Shown here one piece after another: positions 23,954 to 32,651 of a stretch of 64,000 bases of DNA; within the stretch, counting starts at the first letter, position 1; each line of letters begins with the position of its first letter. The stretch is from a bacterium (lineage in GTDB: Bacteria > Pseudomonadota > Alphaproteobacteria > Micavibrionales > UBA2020): contig JAQSDV010000002.1 of NCBI GenBank assembly GCA_029945425.1, positions 751,960 to 815,959 of the forward strand. Reading direction: 5' to 3'. Under the pieces are notes generated by a model. The model had not been told where the DNA came from, did not search any database, and was given only the letters and a program-made list of their open reading frames with translations. The translations under genes were made by a program, and so were the position numbers.

Positions 23954-24348
23954 GAAGATCCTCTCCATAAAATGTCTGTGACGTTCGTCCCCGTTCGCGA
24001 ATCAAGGGTTTAGGGAAGCCCCGAGTCGTGTCCGCAGAAAGGCGATACCAATGCCTTAAAGTACTCAAATATGGGGCTTTTTAGGCATTGTGGACGGGTT
24101 ATGGAGTTGGCACGAGACGATGTGAAAAAAGATAACGATTTTCATAGGTTTAAAGAAGTATCTGAAGTTGTTTTTTAAATCCGTGGAATACCAGAATTCA
24201 ATTTTCACATATTCCCTCTTGCCTTTTCGTATTGGATACGGCTTTATGACCTAAAGTTCACTTGTTACGGAGGAGTATGCCTTTGGTTTAGCCACAAAAA
24301 TGGCAAGTCATGGGTGTACACAGAAACTTTAAAAAGGAGAAAACTACA
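23954..24348. other. Intergenic leader region before xerD
   Basis: About 395 bases, AT-rich in 24110-24240. It contains an inverted repeat CAATGCCT (24049-24056) / AGGCATTG (24083-24090) that extends with a bulge to CCTTAAAG/CTTTTTAGG, a plausible hairpin. A four-codon ORF (24277-24291) with a strong GGAGGAG SD sits about 60 bases before xerD. No confident gene. Confidence 0.5.
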
Positions 24349-25326
24349 ATGGCTCGTCCAGGTCGTCCCAGAATGCCCAAGGCTCCCCTCCCGGGAACCG
24401 TTGATGCATTCCTCGATATGCTCATCGCTGAACGCGGTGCGGCACTCAACACACGTCACGCTTACGAGCGTGACCTTGCAGATGTCTGCGCTTTCCTGAA
24501 GAAACAAACCAAGGAAATCGACAGCGCAAGCACCACCGATCTCAAATCATATCTCGGCGAACTCGGCGGCCGCGAAAATGCAAAGAGCAAAGGCGGCGGC
24601 AAAACTGCCGTTCGCACGATCGCTCGCCGCATTTCTGCGCTGCGCCAGTTCTACGGCTTCCTGGTCTCGGAAGGCAAACGTTCGGATGATCCGACGTCGA
24701 CCATCGAGAGCCCGAAGCAAACCCGCACACTGCCCAAGATCCTGAGTGAAGACGAAGTTACGGTCCTCATCACGACGGCTCAAAAGCAAGGCGGCCCGGA
24801 AAGCGTCCGTCTCGTGGCGCTGCTTGAAATCCTGTACGCCACCGGTCTCCGCGTTTCGGAACTCGTTGGCCTGCCCCTCACCTCGATCGGCCCCGACAAC
24901 CGTTACCTGACGGTTGAAGGCAAAGGCGGTCGTGAGCGCATGGCTCCCCTCTCGGAACCCGCTCAACGTGCGATGAAGGGTTACATGGACATCCGCGCTA
25001 AATTCCTGATGCCCGACCGTACCGACAGCCAGAGCAAGTGGCTCTTCCCGTCGCGTACTTCGGAATCCGGTCACCTGACCCGCCAGCGCTTCGCGCAGCT
25101 CCTGAAAGAGCTGTCCCGCAACGCCGGCATCGATCCGGAACGCGTCAGCCCGCACGTTCTCCGTCACGCTTTCGCGACCCACCTGCTGAAGCACGGCGCA
25201 GACCTCCGTTCGGTCCAGAAAATGCTCGGCCACGCCGATATCGCAACGACCCAGATCTACACGCAAGTGGTCGGCGAACAGGCGAAGGCTGCTACCGATA
25301 AACATCCGATGGCTAAAGTCGGCTGA
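24349..25326 (+). CDS. xerD: Tyrosine recombinase XerD
   Basis: Site-specific recombinase that, with XerC, resolves chromosome dimers at dif. 325 residues, slightly longer at the N-terminus than usual. The N-terminal SAM-like domain covers about 12-100. Catalytic residues are seen: R in ATGLRVSELVGL, K in VEGKGGRER, H-x-x-R in HVLRHAFATHLL, H in MLGHADIATTQ, and Tyr in IYTQV. AAGGAG is 10 bases before the ATG at 24349; an earlier ATG at 24310 lacks this. The divergent placement relative to aroK is common in alphaproteobacteria. Confidence 0.93.
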   Translation: MARPGRPRMPKAPLPGTVDAFLDMLIAERGAALNTRHAYERDLADVCAFLKKQTKEIDSASTTDLKSYLGELGGRENAKSKGGGKTAVRTIARRISALRQFYGFLVSEGKRSDDPTSTIESPKQTRTLPKILSEDEVTVLITTAQKQGGPESVRLVALLEILYATGLRVSELVGLPLTSIGPDNRYLTVEGKGGRERMAPLSEPAQRAMKGYMDIRAKFLMPDRTDSQSKWLFPSRTSESGHLTRQRFAQLLKELSRNAGIDPERVSPHVLRHAFATHLLKHGADLRSVQKMLGHADIATTQIYTQVVGEQAKAATDKHPMAKVG

Positions 25327-25369
25327 GACGGAGAGCCGGAAGGCAATCTGTAAATAATTGATAAGAATC

Positions 25370-25399
25370 AGGGGAGTCTTGCAAAAGACTCCCCTTTTT
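25370..25399 (+). terminator. Rho-independent terminator after xerD
   Basis: Perfect 11-bp stem AGGGGAGTCTT / AAGACTCCCCT with loop GCAA, then TTTTTC. Confidence 0.93.
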
Positions 25400-25473
25400 C
25401 GTGCCTGTGAGGGAGCAAAACGCGTATCCGGTCGTTAGTGCTTCGAACAATCGTCATAAACAGGAGCACAATC

Positions 25474-25707
25474 ATGGATACCGTAAACGAAACCATCGAA
25501 CCGCAAATGGAAGTCCGCTCGTCGGACGGCCTGCATGTCGGCACCGTCGACCATCTGGAAGGCAACGAGATGATCAAGCTGACCCGCACCGACAAGGCTG
25601 CAGGCGGCGAACACCATTACATCCCCATGGAATGGGTCGATCATGTGGATGCACATGTCCACCTGTCCAAAACCGTCGCGGATGTCCGCGCGCAGTGGCA
25701 GTCATAA
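25474..25707 (+). CDS. DUF2171 domain protein
   Basis: A 77-residue cytoplasmic protein. The pattern MEVRSSDGLHVGTVDHLEG, KLTRTDKAAGGEHHYIPMEW, VDHVDAHVHLSK is that of DUF2171, a PRC-barrel-like small domain. Function unknown. CAGGAG lies 7 bases before the ATG. It is a single gene between two terminators. Confidence 0.85.
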   Translation: MDTVNETIEPQMEVRSSDGLHVGTVDHLEGNEMIKLTRTDKAAGGEHHYIPMEWVDHVDAHVHLSKTVADVRAQWQS

Positions 25708-25732
25708 GATTTAAAGCCTCACGGCTTTGAAA

Positions 25733-25770
25733 AAAACGGGAAGGTCTTGAAAAAGGCCTTCCCGTTTTAC
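25733..25770 (+). terminator. Rho-independent terminator
   Basis: Stem AAAACGGGAAGG (25733-25744) with CCTTCCCGTTTT (25757-25768). A smaller hairpin AAAGCC-TCAC-GGCTTT lies just before it at 25713-25728. Confidence 0.88.
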
Positions 25771-25869
25771 TTATGTTAAAAACTCGCCCCAAACCTTTGC
25801 AAAAACCCGTCATATTGAATATAAACATGCCTTGGACGAAGGCGCATACCGCGCTTATGGAAGGCAAGC

Positions 25870-26817
25870 ATGTACCATCTCGAATTCGAAAAACCTGTCG
25901 TCGAACTGGAAGCCAAAATTCTGGAACTCCAGAACATGGACAAGGCAGGCGGCGTCAACTTGGGCGACGAAATCACCCGCATCCAGGAAAAGGCCGAACG
26001 CATTCTGGTGCAGACCTATTCCAAGCTGACCGCCGATCAAAAAGTACAGGTCGCGCGCCATCCGAACCGCCCCCACTTCGTCGATTATACCCGCCGCCTG
26101 ATTCAGGATTTCACGCCGCTGGCCGGCGACCGCCTGTTTGGCGAGGACAACGCGCTGATGGGCGGGCTGGGACGTTTCCGCGGCCAGTCTTGCGTCGTGA
26201 TCGGTCAGGAAAAAGGCGCCGACACGACGACCCGCGTGAAACACAATTTCGGCATGTCGCGCCCCGAAGGTTACCGCAAGGCGCAGCGCCTGATGGAGTT
26301 GGCGACGCAATTCAGCCTGCCCATCCTGACGCTGGTCGATACCGCCGGCGCATTTCCCGGCATCGAGGCGGAAGAACGCGGCCAGTCCGAAGCCATCGCG
26401 AAATCGATTGAATCCTGCCTGCGCGCAACCGTTCCCATCGTGTCCGTCATCATCGGCGAAGGCGGATCGGGCGGCGCGATTGCAATCGCCACCGCCGACC
26501 GTGTGATGATGCTGGAACATTCGATCTATTCCGTCATTTCCCCCGAAGGCTGCGCATCCATCCTGTGGCGCTCCGCAGAATTTGCCAAAGACGCCGCGCG
26601 CGCGCTGAAACTGACCGCGCAGGACCTGAAGCAGCTGGGCATTATCGACACCATTATCGAAGAACCGATGGGCGGCGCGCATCGCGACGCCGACCGCACG
26701 ATGGATGTCGTGGGTGACTACATCGAAAACGCCCTCGGCGAATTGTCGAAAATGGACGGCGCGACACTCAAAATCCGCCGCCGCCAGAAATATCTGGAGA
26801 TGGGGCATACGGTCTAA
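25870..26817 (+). CDS. accA: Acetyl-CoA carboxylase carboxyltransferase subunit alpha
   Basis: Half of the carboxyltransferase that moves CO2 from biotin to acetyl-CoA, making malonyl-CoA for fatty acid synthesis. 315 residues, standard length. Motifs are LEFEKPVVELEAKI at the N-terminus, GDRLFGEDNALMGGLGRF, GMSRPEGYRKAQRLM, LVDTAGAFPGIEAEERGQ, GEGGSGGAIAIA and YSVISPEGCASILW. The other ACC subunits are not in the window. Confidence 0.97.
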   Translation: MYHLEFEKPVVELEAKILELQNMDKAGGVNLGDEITRIQEKAERILVQTYSKLTADQKVQVARHPNRPHFVDYTRRLIQDFTPLAGDRLFGEDNALMGGLGRFRGQSCVVIGQEKGADTTTRVKHNFGMSRPEGYRKAQRLMELATQFSLPILTLVDTAGAFPGIEAEERGQSEAIAKSIESCLRATVPIVSVIIGEGGSGGAIAIATADRVMMLEHSIYSVISPEGCASILWRSAEFAKDAARALKLTAQDLKQLGIIDTIIEEPMGGAHRDADRTMDVVGDYIENALGELSKMDGATLKIRRRQKYLEMGHTV

Positions 26818-26826
26818 GTTGGCGGT

Positions 26827-28881
26827 CTAAGGCTTGACGGTCGTTTCAGCCGCCGTCGTTTTCTTCACGCGCAAATCACGTATCGCCGTGCCTGCACGGT
26901 AAATCACCGGCTGCACATGCACGGCCCAGTTCATGACGGCGGCCACCAGCGGGTGTTCGGCGGATGCGGCGGCGTAATAGCGTTTATAGGTCGCGCCGCT
27001 GGCATAGGGGTTCGGCGCGAGATTGGGCAGCCAGAGCAGGAAGCAGATAAAGCCACCCGCCATGACAATGCGCGTGATGGAGGGGGAGAACTGGTACTTC
27101 CACACCCGCACACGGCCCAGCGCACCCGGCAGTAAAATCACGCCGCGCATGATCGTCATCATCACGACCGACAGCGAAACGACCAGCGAGATGGTCGGGA
27201 TATAAAGCGCCTTCACGTAGTCCTTGCCCGTTTCCATCTCCACCGCGTCATCGGGATGCAGCTTGCGCTCGTTCCGCAGGTCGTCCAGCATCGCGGTCAC
27301 AAGGCGCTGGTTGCCGGGCATCACGTATTTCTTGAAAAACATTTCCTCCGTCATCAGCATCTGTTCGACCGGCGGCAGCGAGGTGTCGACGCCCAGCGTT
27401 TTCATGAACTCCGCCTCGTTGAGGCCGGGGGGCAGTTTCTTGCCGAACTTGGCGTTCCATTTTTTCTCCGCCTGTTCCTTGATCAGCGCGCCCATCTTGC
27501 GCTGGAAATCGACGGGTTCGTATTCCCAACTCTCGGGCAGCGTGAAATCAGGCATGTCGAAGCGGCTACGCACGGCCATCTGGACACGCTCGTTGACCAT
27601 TTTTTTGGTCTTGGGGTGCTTCAGGAAATCTTCCTTCTCCGAAATGCTGGGCGGATAGCCGGCGGCGTTCGTGAATTCGCGGATCGCCTTGCGCTGCGCG
27701 TCGCGGATATAGGGCGTCGTGTCGACCTCCGGGCAATCCTGATCGCGGGCCGCGCAGATGGCGTTCACCGCACCACCCACCGACATCGCGTCGCGCACCC
27801 CTTGCGCCACGATGACCGATACCGTCTGTTCGAAATCGCGGACAGCGGCGCGGTATTTCTTCCACCCCTCCTCCATCTCCTTGTCGATTTCGTCGACGGC
27901 CTGTTTGGACTGGGCGTCGAGCGATACGGGGTCGATCGCGTTCTGGTACAGCTCCGACGCTTTTTTATAGGGGTTGTAGTATTTGGTGTAGAACTGGTTC
28001 GAGACGTCTTTCTCGTACTTGTCGCGCGTTTTCTCGACCTTCTTCACATAGCTTTTGTACTGGTCCTGCGGCGAAAACCAGATGCCGCGGATGGCGGCGG
28101 ATTCCACGATTGAATCGCGGTTCATTTCAAGGTCGCGCAGGATCGCGTCGGGCTTCATCATCCACAGCGCGCTCACGATAATCCGCGTCGCCTTCAGGTC
28201 GGGCGCGCCCTGGTCGTCCTTGCACAGCTGCAGGTCGCCCAGCGTCAGCACGCAATCCTCCAGCCCCGCACGCAGCATTAGCATGTATCGCGCGTTCTGG
28301 CGTTCTTCCCAGTCCGTTGTATCGACCACATAGCTTTCGATCAGCAATTTCTGGCCGAGGAACATTGCGGGCCATGCCAGCAGGATCAGGCAAATAATGA
28401 TCTGAGGCCGCCAGCGCCCGCCGCTCGCCAATACCATGAACAGGCCCAGCAGCGGCAGTACGCTCACCATCATCTCGATCGGCGCCAGCCCCAATGGCGC
28501 GGTGTAACCTTCGGGCATCAGTTCCGGCACGCTGTGGCGGAACACCATGATGAAGGGGATGATGCAGACGGTGGCGACGCCCGCGAACAGTCCCCAGTCC
28601 TTGCCGCGTTTCAGGTGGAAACCGGATGACTGGAACAGGCCCAGCACCAGCAGCGTAAATCCATAGGCCGATACCGTGCGCCCGAAATACTGCAGCTTGT
28701 CCAGCGCATCGGGGTCGGATTTGACGCTGCCCGCCACCTCCAGCAGCTGCATGTTGAACACAGCCTCCGCCACGATATAAACAACGCTGAGGACGAAGAA
28801 GAAAAGCCCAAGCGGCGTAAAGAATGCGCGTTTGGGGCTGGCGGCTTTCGGGGCGTGCGGCGTTTTCTTTTTGGCCTTCAT
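26827..28881 (-). CDS. Large multi-pass membrane protein of unknown function
   Basis: A 684-residue protein with a basic N-terminus, about five hydrophobic segments within residues 20-180, a large soluble domain of about 390 residues (180-570) with charged helical stretches and four or so Cys (EDCVLTLGDLQLC, ICAARDQDC), then two or three more hydrophobic segments (PTISLVVSLSVVMMTIM, IVMAGGFICFLLWL). I do not recognise the family or a catalytic motif. The gene converges on accA. Confidence 0.78.
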   Translation of the reverse strand: MKAKKKTPHAPKAASPKRAFFTPLGLFFFVLSVVYIVAEAVFNMQLLEVAGSVKSDPDALDKLQYFGRTVSAYGFTLLVLGLFQSSGFHLKRGKDWGLFAGVATVCIIPFIMVFRHSVPELMPEGYTAPLGLAPIEMMVSVLPLLGLFMVLASGGRWRPQIIICLILLAWPAMFLGQKLLIESYVVDTTDWEERQNARYMLMLRAGLEDCVLTLGDLQLCKDDQGAPDLKATRIIVSALWMMKPDAILRDLEMNRDSIVESAAIRGIWFSPQDQYKSYVKKVEKTRDKYEKDVSNQFYTKYYNPYKKASELYQNAIDPVSLDAQSKQAVDEIDKEMEEGWKKYRAAVRDFEQTVSVIVAQGVRDAMSVGGAVNAICAARDQDCPEVDTTPYIRDAQRKAIREFTNAAGYPPSISEKEDFLKHPKTKKMVNERVQMAVRSRFDMPDFTLPESWEYEPVDFQRKMGALIKEQAEKKWNAKFGKKLPPGLNEAEFMKTLGVDTSLPPVEQMLMTEEMFFKKYVMPGNQRLVTAMLDDLRNERKLHPDDAVEMETGKDYVKALYIPTISLVVSLSVVMMTIMRGVILLPGALGRVRVWKYQFSPSITRIVMAGGFICFLLWLPNLAPNPYASGATYKRYYAAASAEHPLVAAVMNWAVHVQPVIYRAGTAIRDLRVKKTTAAETTVKP

Positions 28882-28914
28882 CCGCCCATTATATCATGGG
28901 GATGCAAACCGGCT

Positions 28915-29253
28915 CTAGCCGCTTTTGAACGCGGTGCGTTTCTGGATAAGGCCGACGGGGCGGTTGGTTTTGGAGGCGGAGCGGAAATATTCCATGATGA
29001 AGACCCGCAATGCGCCGGTGAAGGACGCGTCGGGATGCTGCAATTCCGATACGGCGGAGCATAAATCATGGATGCTGCAGCCCTGCATCGCGGCTACTTC
29101 CTCCAGCGCCTCCCACATCTCCGGCTCCAGCCTCACGCTGGTGCGGCGGCCGGAAATGCGCACGTTTTTGCTGATCAGCCCCCCGCCCAGCCGCGCCTCC
29201 ACGGCGGGCGGCGCGTCGGATGGAAGGTTGAAGGGTTTATCGGGGGGGTTCAT
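28915..29253 (-). CDS. Ribbon-helix-helix (RHH_4) domain protein
   Basis: A 112-residue protein with the RHH_4 pattern: LISKNVRISGRRTSVRLEPE as the DNA-binding ribbon, then MWEALEEVAAMQGCSIHDLC and GALRVFIMEYFRS. Members are small presumed DNA-binding proteins of alphaproteobacteria. The start at 29253 is chosen because the upstream in-frame residues do not look coding. It lies upstream of the membrane protein gene on the same strand (33 bases), so the two may be one unit. Confidence 0.87.
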   Translation of the reverse strand: MNPPDKPFNLPSDAPPAVEARLGGGLISKNVRISGRRTSVRLEPEMWEALEEVAAMQGCSIHDLCSAVSELQHPDASFTGALRVFIMEYFRSASKTNRPVGLIQKRTAFKSG

Positions 29254-29565
29254 GGCTGCCTTATTACGCTGGTATGCATGGATATTGGGATACACAACTA
29301 TTAATTGCAATCAAAAACTATAACACTTTTAAATTGTGTTCATCGGACATAGGGATGCGTTCCGTCCGCCGCAACAAAAATGAACAAATTCAAAAGGATT
29401 TCTCATTGTCGTTTGGCGGGCATCATTCGCAGAAAAATTTATGGCATCCGTCGCGCCAGCCATTCGTGATAAAATCAAATTTCGAACAATATCAACTGAA
29501 CCGGCAGGCAATATCGGCATATGTCCTGCCTTGTTTTCGGGGAAACGGGGGGTCATAATTTCGGG

Positions 29566-30201
29566 ATGTGGGATTTCAAGATAAAACCGTTCGTACGGGG
29601 GCGTGACAAGCTCTCCAACAACCTGCCCGCGATCCGCAAAAACTGCGAGATCGGCGGCTGCGAACACTTGGGCGAATTCAAGGCGCCCAAATCCCGCTAT
29701 GACTTGCGCGATTATTACTGGTTCTGCCTCGACCATGTGCGCGAATACAACGCGAACTGGGATTTCTTCAAGGGTATGGGCCGCGCGGAAATCGAACATC
29801 ATATGCAAAAGACCAGCGTCTGGGACCGCCCCACCTGGCGCATGACCCAGGCCGGATTTAACGAAGAAAAAGCCCGCCAGAAGATTTACGAGGCCTTCAC
29901 CAGCGGTGAAAGCGTTTTCGGCGATTTCAACGGCCGCAACCCCGGCGACGAGGAACAGCAGGAGGCGCATATCGACGTGGCCTCCATCCCCCACCCGACC
30001 GTGGAGGCGCTGGCCGTCATGGGCCTCGCCCCGCCCATCGGCTGGGAAGAGGTCAAGTCGCGCTATAAAACCCTTGCCAAAAAATACCATCCGGATACCA
30101 ATAAGGATGACGGAAAGGCCGAGGAGCAGCTGAAGAAAATCAACCTCGCCTATTCGATTTTGAAGATTTCCTACCAACACTACATGAAACTGGACGAATA
30201 G
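29566..30201 (+). CDS. J-domain (DnaJ-like) protein
   Basis: A 211-residue co-chaperone-like protein. The C-terminal 60 residues form a J domain with the HPD tripeptide (GWEEVKSRYKTLAKKYHPDTN). The N-terminal part has a conserved CEIGGCEHLGEFKAPKS region and FCLDHVREYNANWDFFKGM, typical of the alphaproteobacterial J protein found next to cobS. Such proteins stimulate Hsp70 ATPase. The start is unclear: ATG 29566 or ATG 29521, neither with a strong SD. cobS follows after 3 bases. Confidence 0.88.
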   Translation: MWDFKIKPFVRGRDKLSNNLPAIRKNCEIGGCEHLGEFKAPKSRYDLRDYYWFCLDHVREYNANWDFFKGMGRAEIEHHMQKTSVWDRPTWRMTQAGFNEEKARQKIYEAFTSGESVFGDFNGRNPGDEEQQEAHIDVASIPHPTVEALAVMGLAPPIGWEEVKSRYKTLAKKYHPDTNKDDGKAEEQLKKINLAYSILKISYQHYMKLDE

Positions 30202-30204
30202 ATC

Positions 30205-31182
30205 ATGACCGCCGCCTCTTCCGCCGCCAAGCGCCTCCCCGACATCCAGGTCTCCGTGAAGCAGTTGTTCGGCATCGATGTCGACGACATGCAGGTGCCC
30301 GCGTTTTCGCAAAAGCAGGACAACGTCCCCGATGTGGACGAGGCGTACCGGTTCGACAAAAACACCACCCTCGCCATTCTGGCGGGCTTCGCGCATAACA
30401 AGCGCGTAATGGTGCAGGGCTATCACGGCACCGGCAAATCGACGCATATCGAACAGGTGGCGGCGCGCCTCAACTGGCCGTGCATCCGCATCAACCTCGA
30501 CAGCCATGTCAGCCGCATCGACCTGATCGGCAAGGACGCGATCACCCTGCGCGAAGGCAAGCAGGTGACGGAATTCAAGGAAGGCATCCTGCCCTGGGCC
30601 TTGAAAAACCCCGTCGCCATCGTGTTCGACGAATATGACGCAGGCCGCCCCGATGTCATGTTCGTGATCCAGCGCGTGCTGGAGGCCGAAGGCAAGCTGA
30701 CGCTGCTCGACCAGAACGAAGTCATCCGCCCGCATGCGGCGTTCCGCATCTTCTCGACCACCAACACGGTCGGCCTTGGCGATACCACCGGCCTCTATCA
30801 CGGCACGCAGCAGATCAACCAGGGCCAGATGGACCGCTGGAACATCGTGGCGACGCTCAATTATTTGTCCGCCGAAGCCGAAATCGAAATCGTCCTCGCC
30901 CGCGCCCCCGCCTACAAAACCGACGAAGGCCGCAAGAAAGTGGCCGCGATGGTGCGCATGGCGAACCTGACGCGCAAAGGCTTTATCGCAGGCGACCTGT
31001 CGACCGTCATGTCGCCGCGTACCGTCATCCATTGGGCGGAAAACGCGCAGATCCTCGGCGACCTCGATTTCGCCTTCACCCTCACCTTCCTCAACAAATG
31101 CGACGAGCTGGAAAAGACCATCGTGTCCGAATATTACCAGCGCTGCTTTGACAAGGCGTTGATGAAGGTGCGCGAGGACTGA
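30205..31182 (+). CDS. cobS: Cobaltochelatase subunit CobS (AAA+ ATPase)
   Basis: AAA+ subunit of the aerobic cobaltochelatase, which inserts cobalt into hydrogenobyrinate diamide with CobN and CobT. 325 residues, normal. Walker [10 protein letters not shown], Walker [10 protein letters not shown], and the family segments [20 protein letters not shown] and [13 protein letters not shown] are present. No CobN or other cobalamin gene is in the window, and many alphaproteobacteria keep J-protein/cobS/cobT apart from B12 clusters, so a different chelatase-like or chaperone role is possible. Confidence 0.93.
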   Translation: MTAASSAAKRLPDIQVSVKQLFGIDVDDMQVPAFSQKQDNVPDVDEAYRFDKNTTLAILAGFAHNKRVMVQGYHGTGKSTHIEQVAARLNWPCIRINLDSHVSRIDLIGKDAITLREGKQVTEFKEGILPWALKNPVAIVFDEYDAGRPDVMFVIQRVLEAEGKLTLLDQNEVIRPHAAFRIFSTTNTVGLGDTTGLYHGTQQINQGQMDRWNIVATLNYLSAEAEIEIVLARAPAYKTDEGRKKVAAMVRMANLTRKGFIAGDLSTVMSPRTVIHWAENAQILGDLDFAFTLTFLNKCDELEKTIVSEYYQRCFDKALMKVRED

Positions 31183-31219
31183 TAAAGCCCTTGGCTTTGC
31201 TCGCGAATTTGCCAGAATT

Positions 31220-31248
31220 TTGACATAAATATGCCCGAGGCGTATAAT
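31220..31248 (+). promoter_or_regulatory. Perfect consensus sigma70 promoter
   Basis: TTGACA (31220-31225), 17 bases, TATAAT (31243-31248): both hexamers match consensus exactly. It points at the LRR/LPD7-like gene, predicting a start of transcription near 31255. Confidence 0.82.
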
Positions 31249-31309
31249 AACTTTATACTCCTAAGCCGCGCGTACGGCATGAAGCCTTTTTTCAGACGGG
31301 TTATTTCGC

Positions 31310-32563
31310 ATGCAAGATGGCGCCACACCACCACTACAGCAAGATTATTCGGCGACGGAGAAATTCCTCTCCGACTACAAGATCCCCTTCAAGTATGAAA
31401 CTGACGGTAAGGGCGGGAAAAAGATATGGATTAACAGCGATGTCAACCTGTCTAAAAAGGGGCTGAAAAGCCTGCCTGACCTTTCCATGGTCAATATTTT
31501 GGGCAATTTCGACATTTCCGGCAACCACCTGGAAAATCTCAAAGGGCTTCCCTACATCGTCATCGGTGATATCGACGCGAGCGGTAACCGCCTGACCTCG
31601 CTTGAGGGCAGCCCGAATGTCGCCTTCGGCGATTTCCGCGTCCAGTATAATAACCTGACGAATCTGGAAGGCGGCCCCAAGAAAGTAAGCGGAAATTACT
31701 GGGCGCAGCACAACCCGATTGAAACGCTTCAGGGCGGCCCGACCAACGTGGACGCCGATTTCTTCGTCTATGACAGCAAGCTGACGTCGATAGAGGGCGC
31801 GCCGGAGGTAAAGAGATTGTTTCACCCCGGCAGCGAGCTTCACGCGGCTGGCCCTTACACGCCGCCCTTGCAACAAGCGCAACAACCGGGATCAGGGGAA
31901 AAAACCGCCATGAATGGAATGGTTAACCTCGACGATCGCGTCATCCCTGTTGAAGACGAGCAGAAACCCGCAAAAAGCAAATTCGCCGGCAATACCTCGG
32001 TCGCAAAACAGCTGACCGCGGCGGAACTCAACGCGCGCCTGAATATCGAAGGTTTTGACGAAAGCAAGGTCAAGGTCAAGGAAGCGTGGCAGGACGGTCA
32101 GGACACCCGCATCAAGCTCGCCAACGGCGACATGGTTGAATTCGCACGCGACAGCGACGGTTATGCGCGGATCAGCCTGCCGCCCGACCAGCCCAACGAC
32201 GTCACCACCATGATGGCGATGGCGGAACTGGCGCGCGCGAAAGGCTGGAAAGAAATCAACGTGCGCGGCGGCGAAGAATTCCGCGCCCTGTCGTTTTTCG
32301 CCCTTTCCAATGCCGGCCTTGCCATGAAAGACCCGCCCGAGGCCGCCGTGCTGGAACAATACCGCGAACGGTTCGAGCAGACGCTGGCGACCGGCGTCGA
32401 CCCGAAAACCGCCGAACGTCAGGCCGAGAAAGACCTGGCTGCCAAGGCAGATGCACCTGTGGGGGCTTCTTCAAAATCATCCGAACCCGCCGTGAAAACA
32501 GCCGCGCCGGAAGCCGATACAAAGCCGCGTCCCGTGGTAAAGGCACCCGCGATGCGGCGATAG
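31310..32563 (+). CDS. Leucine-rich repeat protein with LPD7-like domain
   Basis: A 417-residue protein. Residues about 45-175 hold five or six 21-residue repeats of the form L-T-S-L-E-G-x-P-x-x-V-x-G-D-F (LTSLEGSPNVAFGDFRVQYN, LTNLEGGPKKVSGNYWAQHN, LTSIEGAPEVKR), a bacterial/phage LRR type. After a linker, residues about 290-350 (LPPDQPNDVTTMMAMAELAR, AKGWKEINVRGGEEF) resemble LPD7, an accessory domain of large mobile-element polyproteins. The tail is Ala/Lys/Pro-rich. There is no signal peptide. It sits between cobS and cobT with its own consensus promoter, and codon use is like its neighbours. SD weak. Confidence 0.75.
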   Translation: MQDGATPPLQQDYSATEKFLSDYKIPFKYETDGKGGKKIWINSDVNLSKKGLKSLPDLSMVNILGNFDISGNHLENLKGLPYIVIGDIDASGNRLTSLEGSPNVAFGDFRVQYNNLTNLEGGPKKVSGNYWAQHNPIETLQGGPTNVDADFFVYDSKLTSIEGAPEVKRLFHPGSELHAAGPYTPPLQQAQQPGSGEKTAMNGMVNLDDRVIPVEDEQKPAKSKFAGNTSVAKQLTAAELNARLNIEGFDESKVKVKEAWQDGQDTRIKLANGDMVEFARDSDGYARISLPPDQPNDVTTMMAMAELARAKGWKEINVRGGEEFRALSFFALSNAGLAMKDPPEAAVLEQYRERFEQTLATGVDPKTAERQAEKDLAAKADAPVGASSKSSEPAVKTAAPEADTKPRPVVKAPAMRR

Positions 32564-32590
32564 CTATAAAATCCATCCCCAAATCCAACA

Positions 32591-32619
32591 TTGAACTATG
32601 ACGGTGTTATTCCTATAGT
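32591..32619 (+). promoter_or_regulatory. Sigma70-type promoter before cobT
   Basis: TTGAAC (32591-32596), 17 bases, TATAGT (32614-32619), about 32 bases before the TTG start of cobT. It would let cobT be transcribed independently of cobS. Confidence 0.65.
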
Positions 32620-32651
32620 TAGGTAGCTGTTATATGCCATAGGAAACGACC

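Noticed and set aside
24019..24080. AAGCCCC/GGGGCTT pair as a terminator or riboswitch in the xerD leader
   Set aside because: The arms are about 50 bases apart with competing pairings; it matches no known riboswitch and could be chance.
24115..24177. Short AT-rich ORF beginning MELARDDVKK before xerD
   Set aside because: No SD and no promoter at the right place; only about 25 codons, as expected by chance in AT-rich DNA.
24349..25326. Integrase of a genomic island next to the tRNAs or small genes
   Set aside because: The protein is a housekeeping XerD in the usual setting near aroK; no attachment-site repeats or island genes are seen.
29329..31032. Long minus-strand ORF opposite the J-domain and cobS genes
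   Set aside because: The plus-strand proteins are clear family members with full motifs; the opposite frame is open because of GC-rich third positions and matches nothing.
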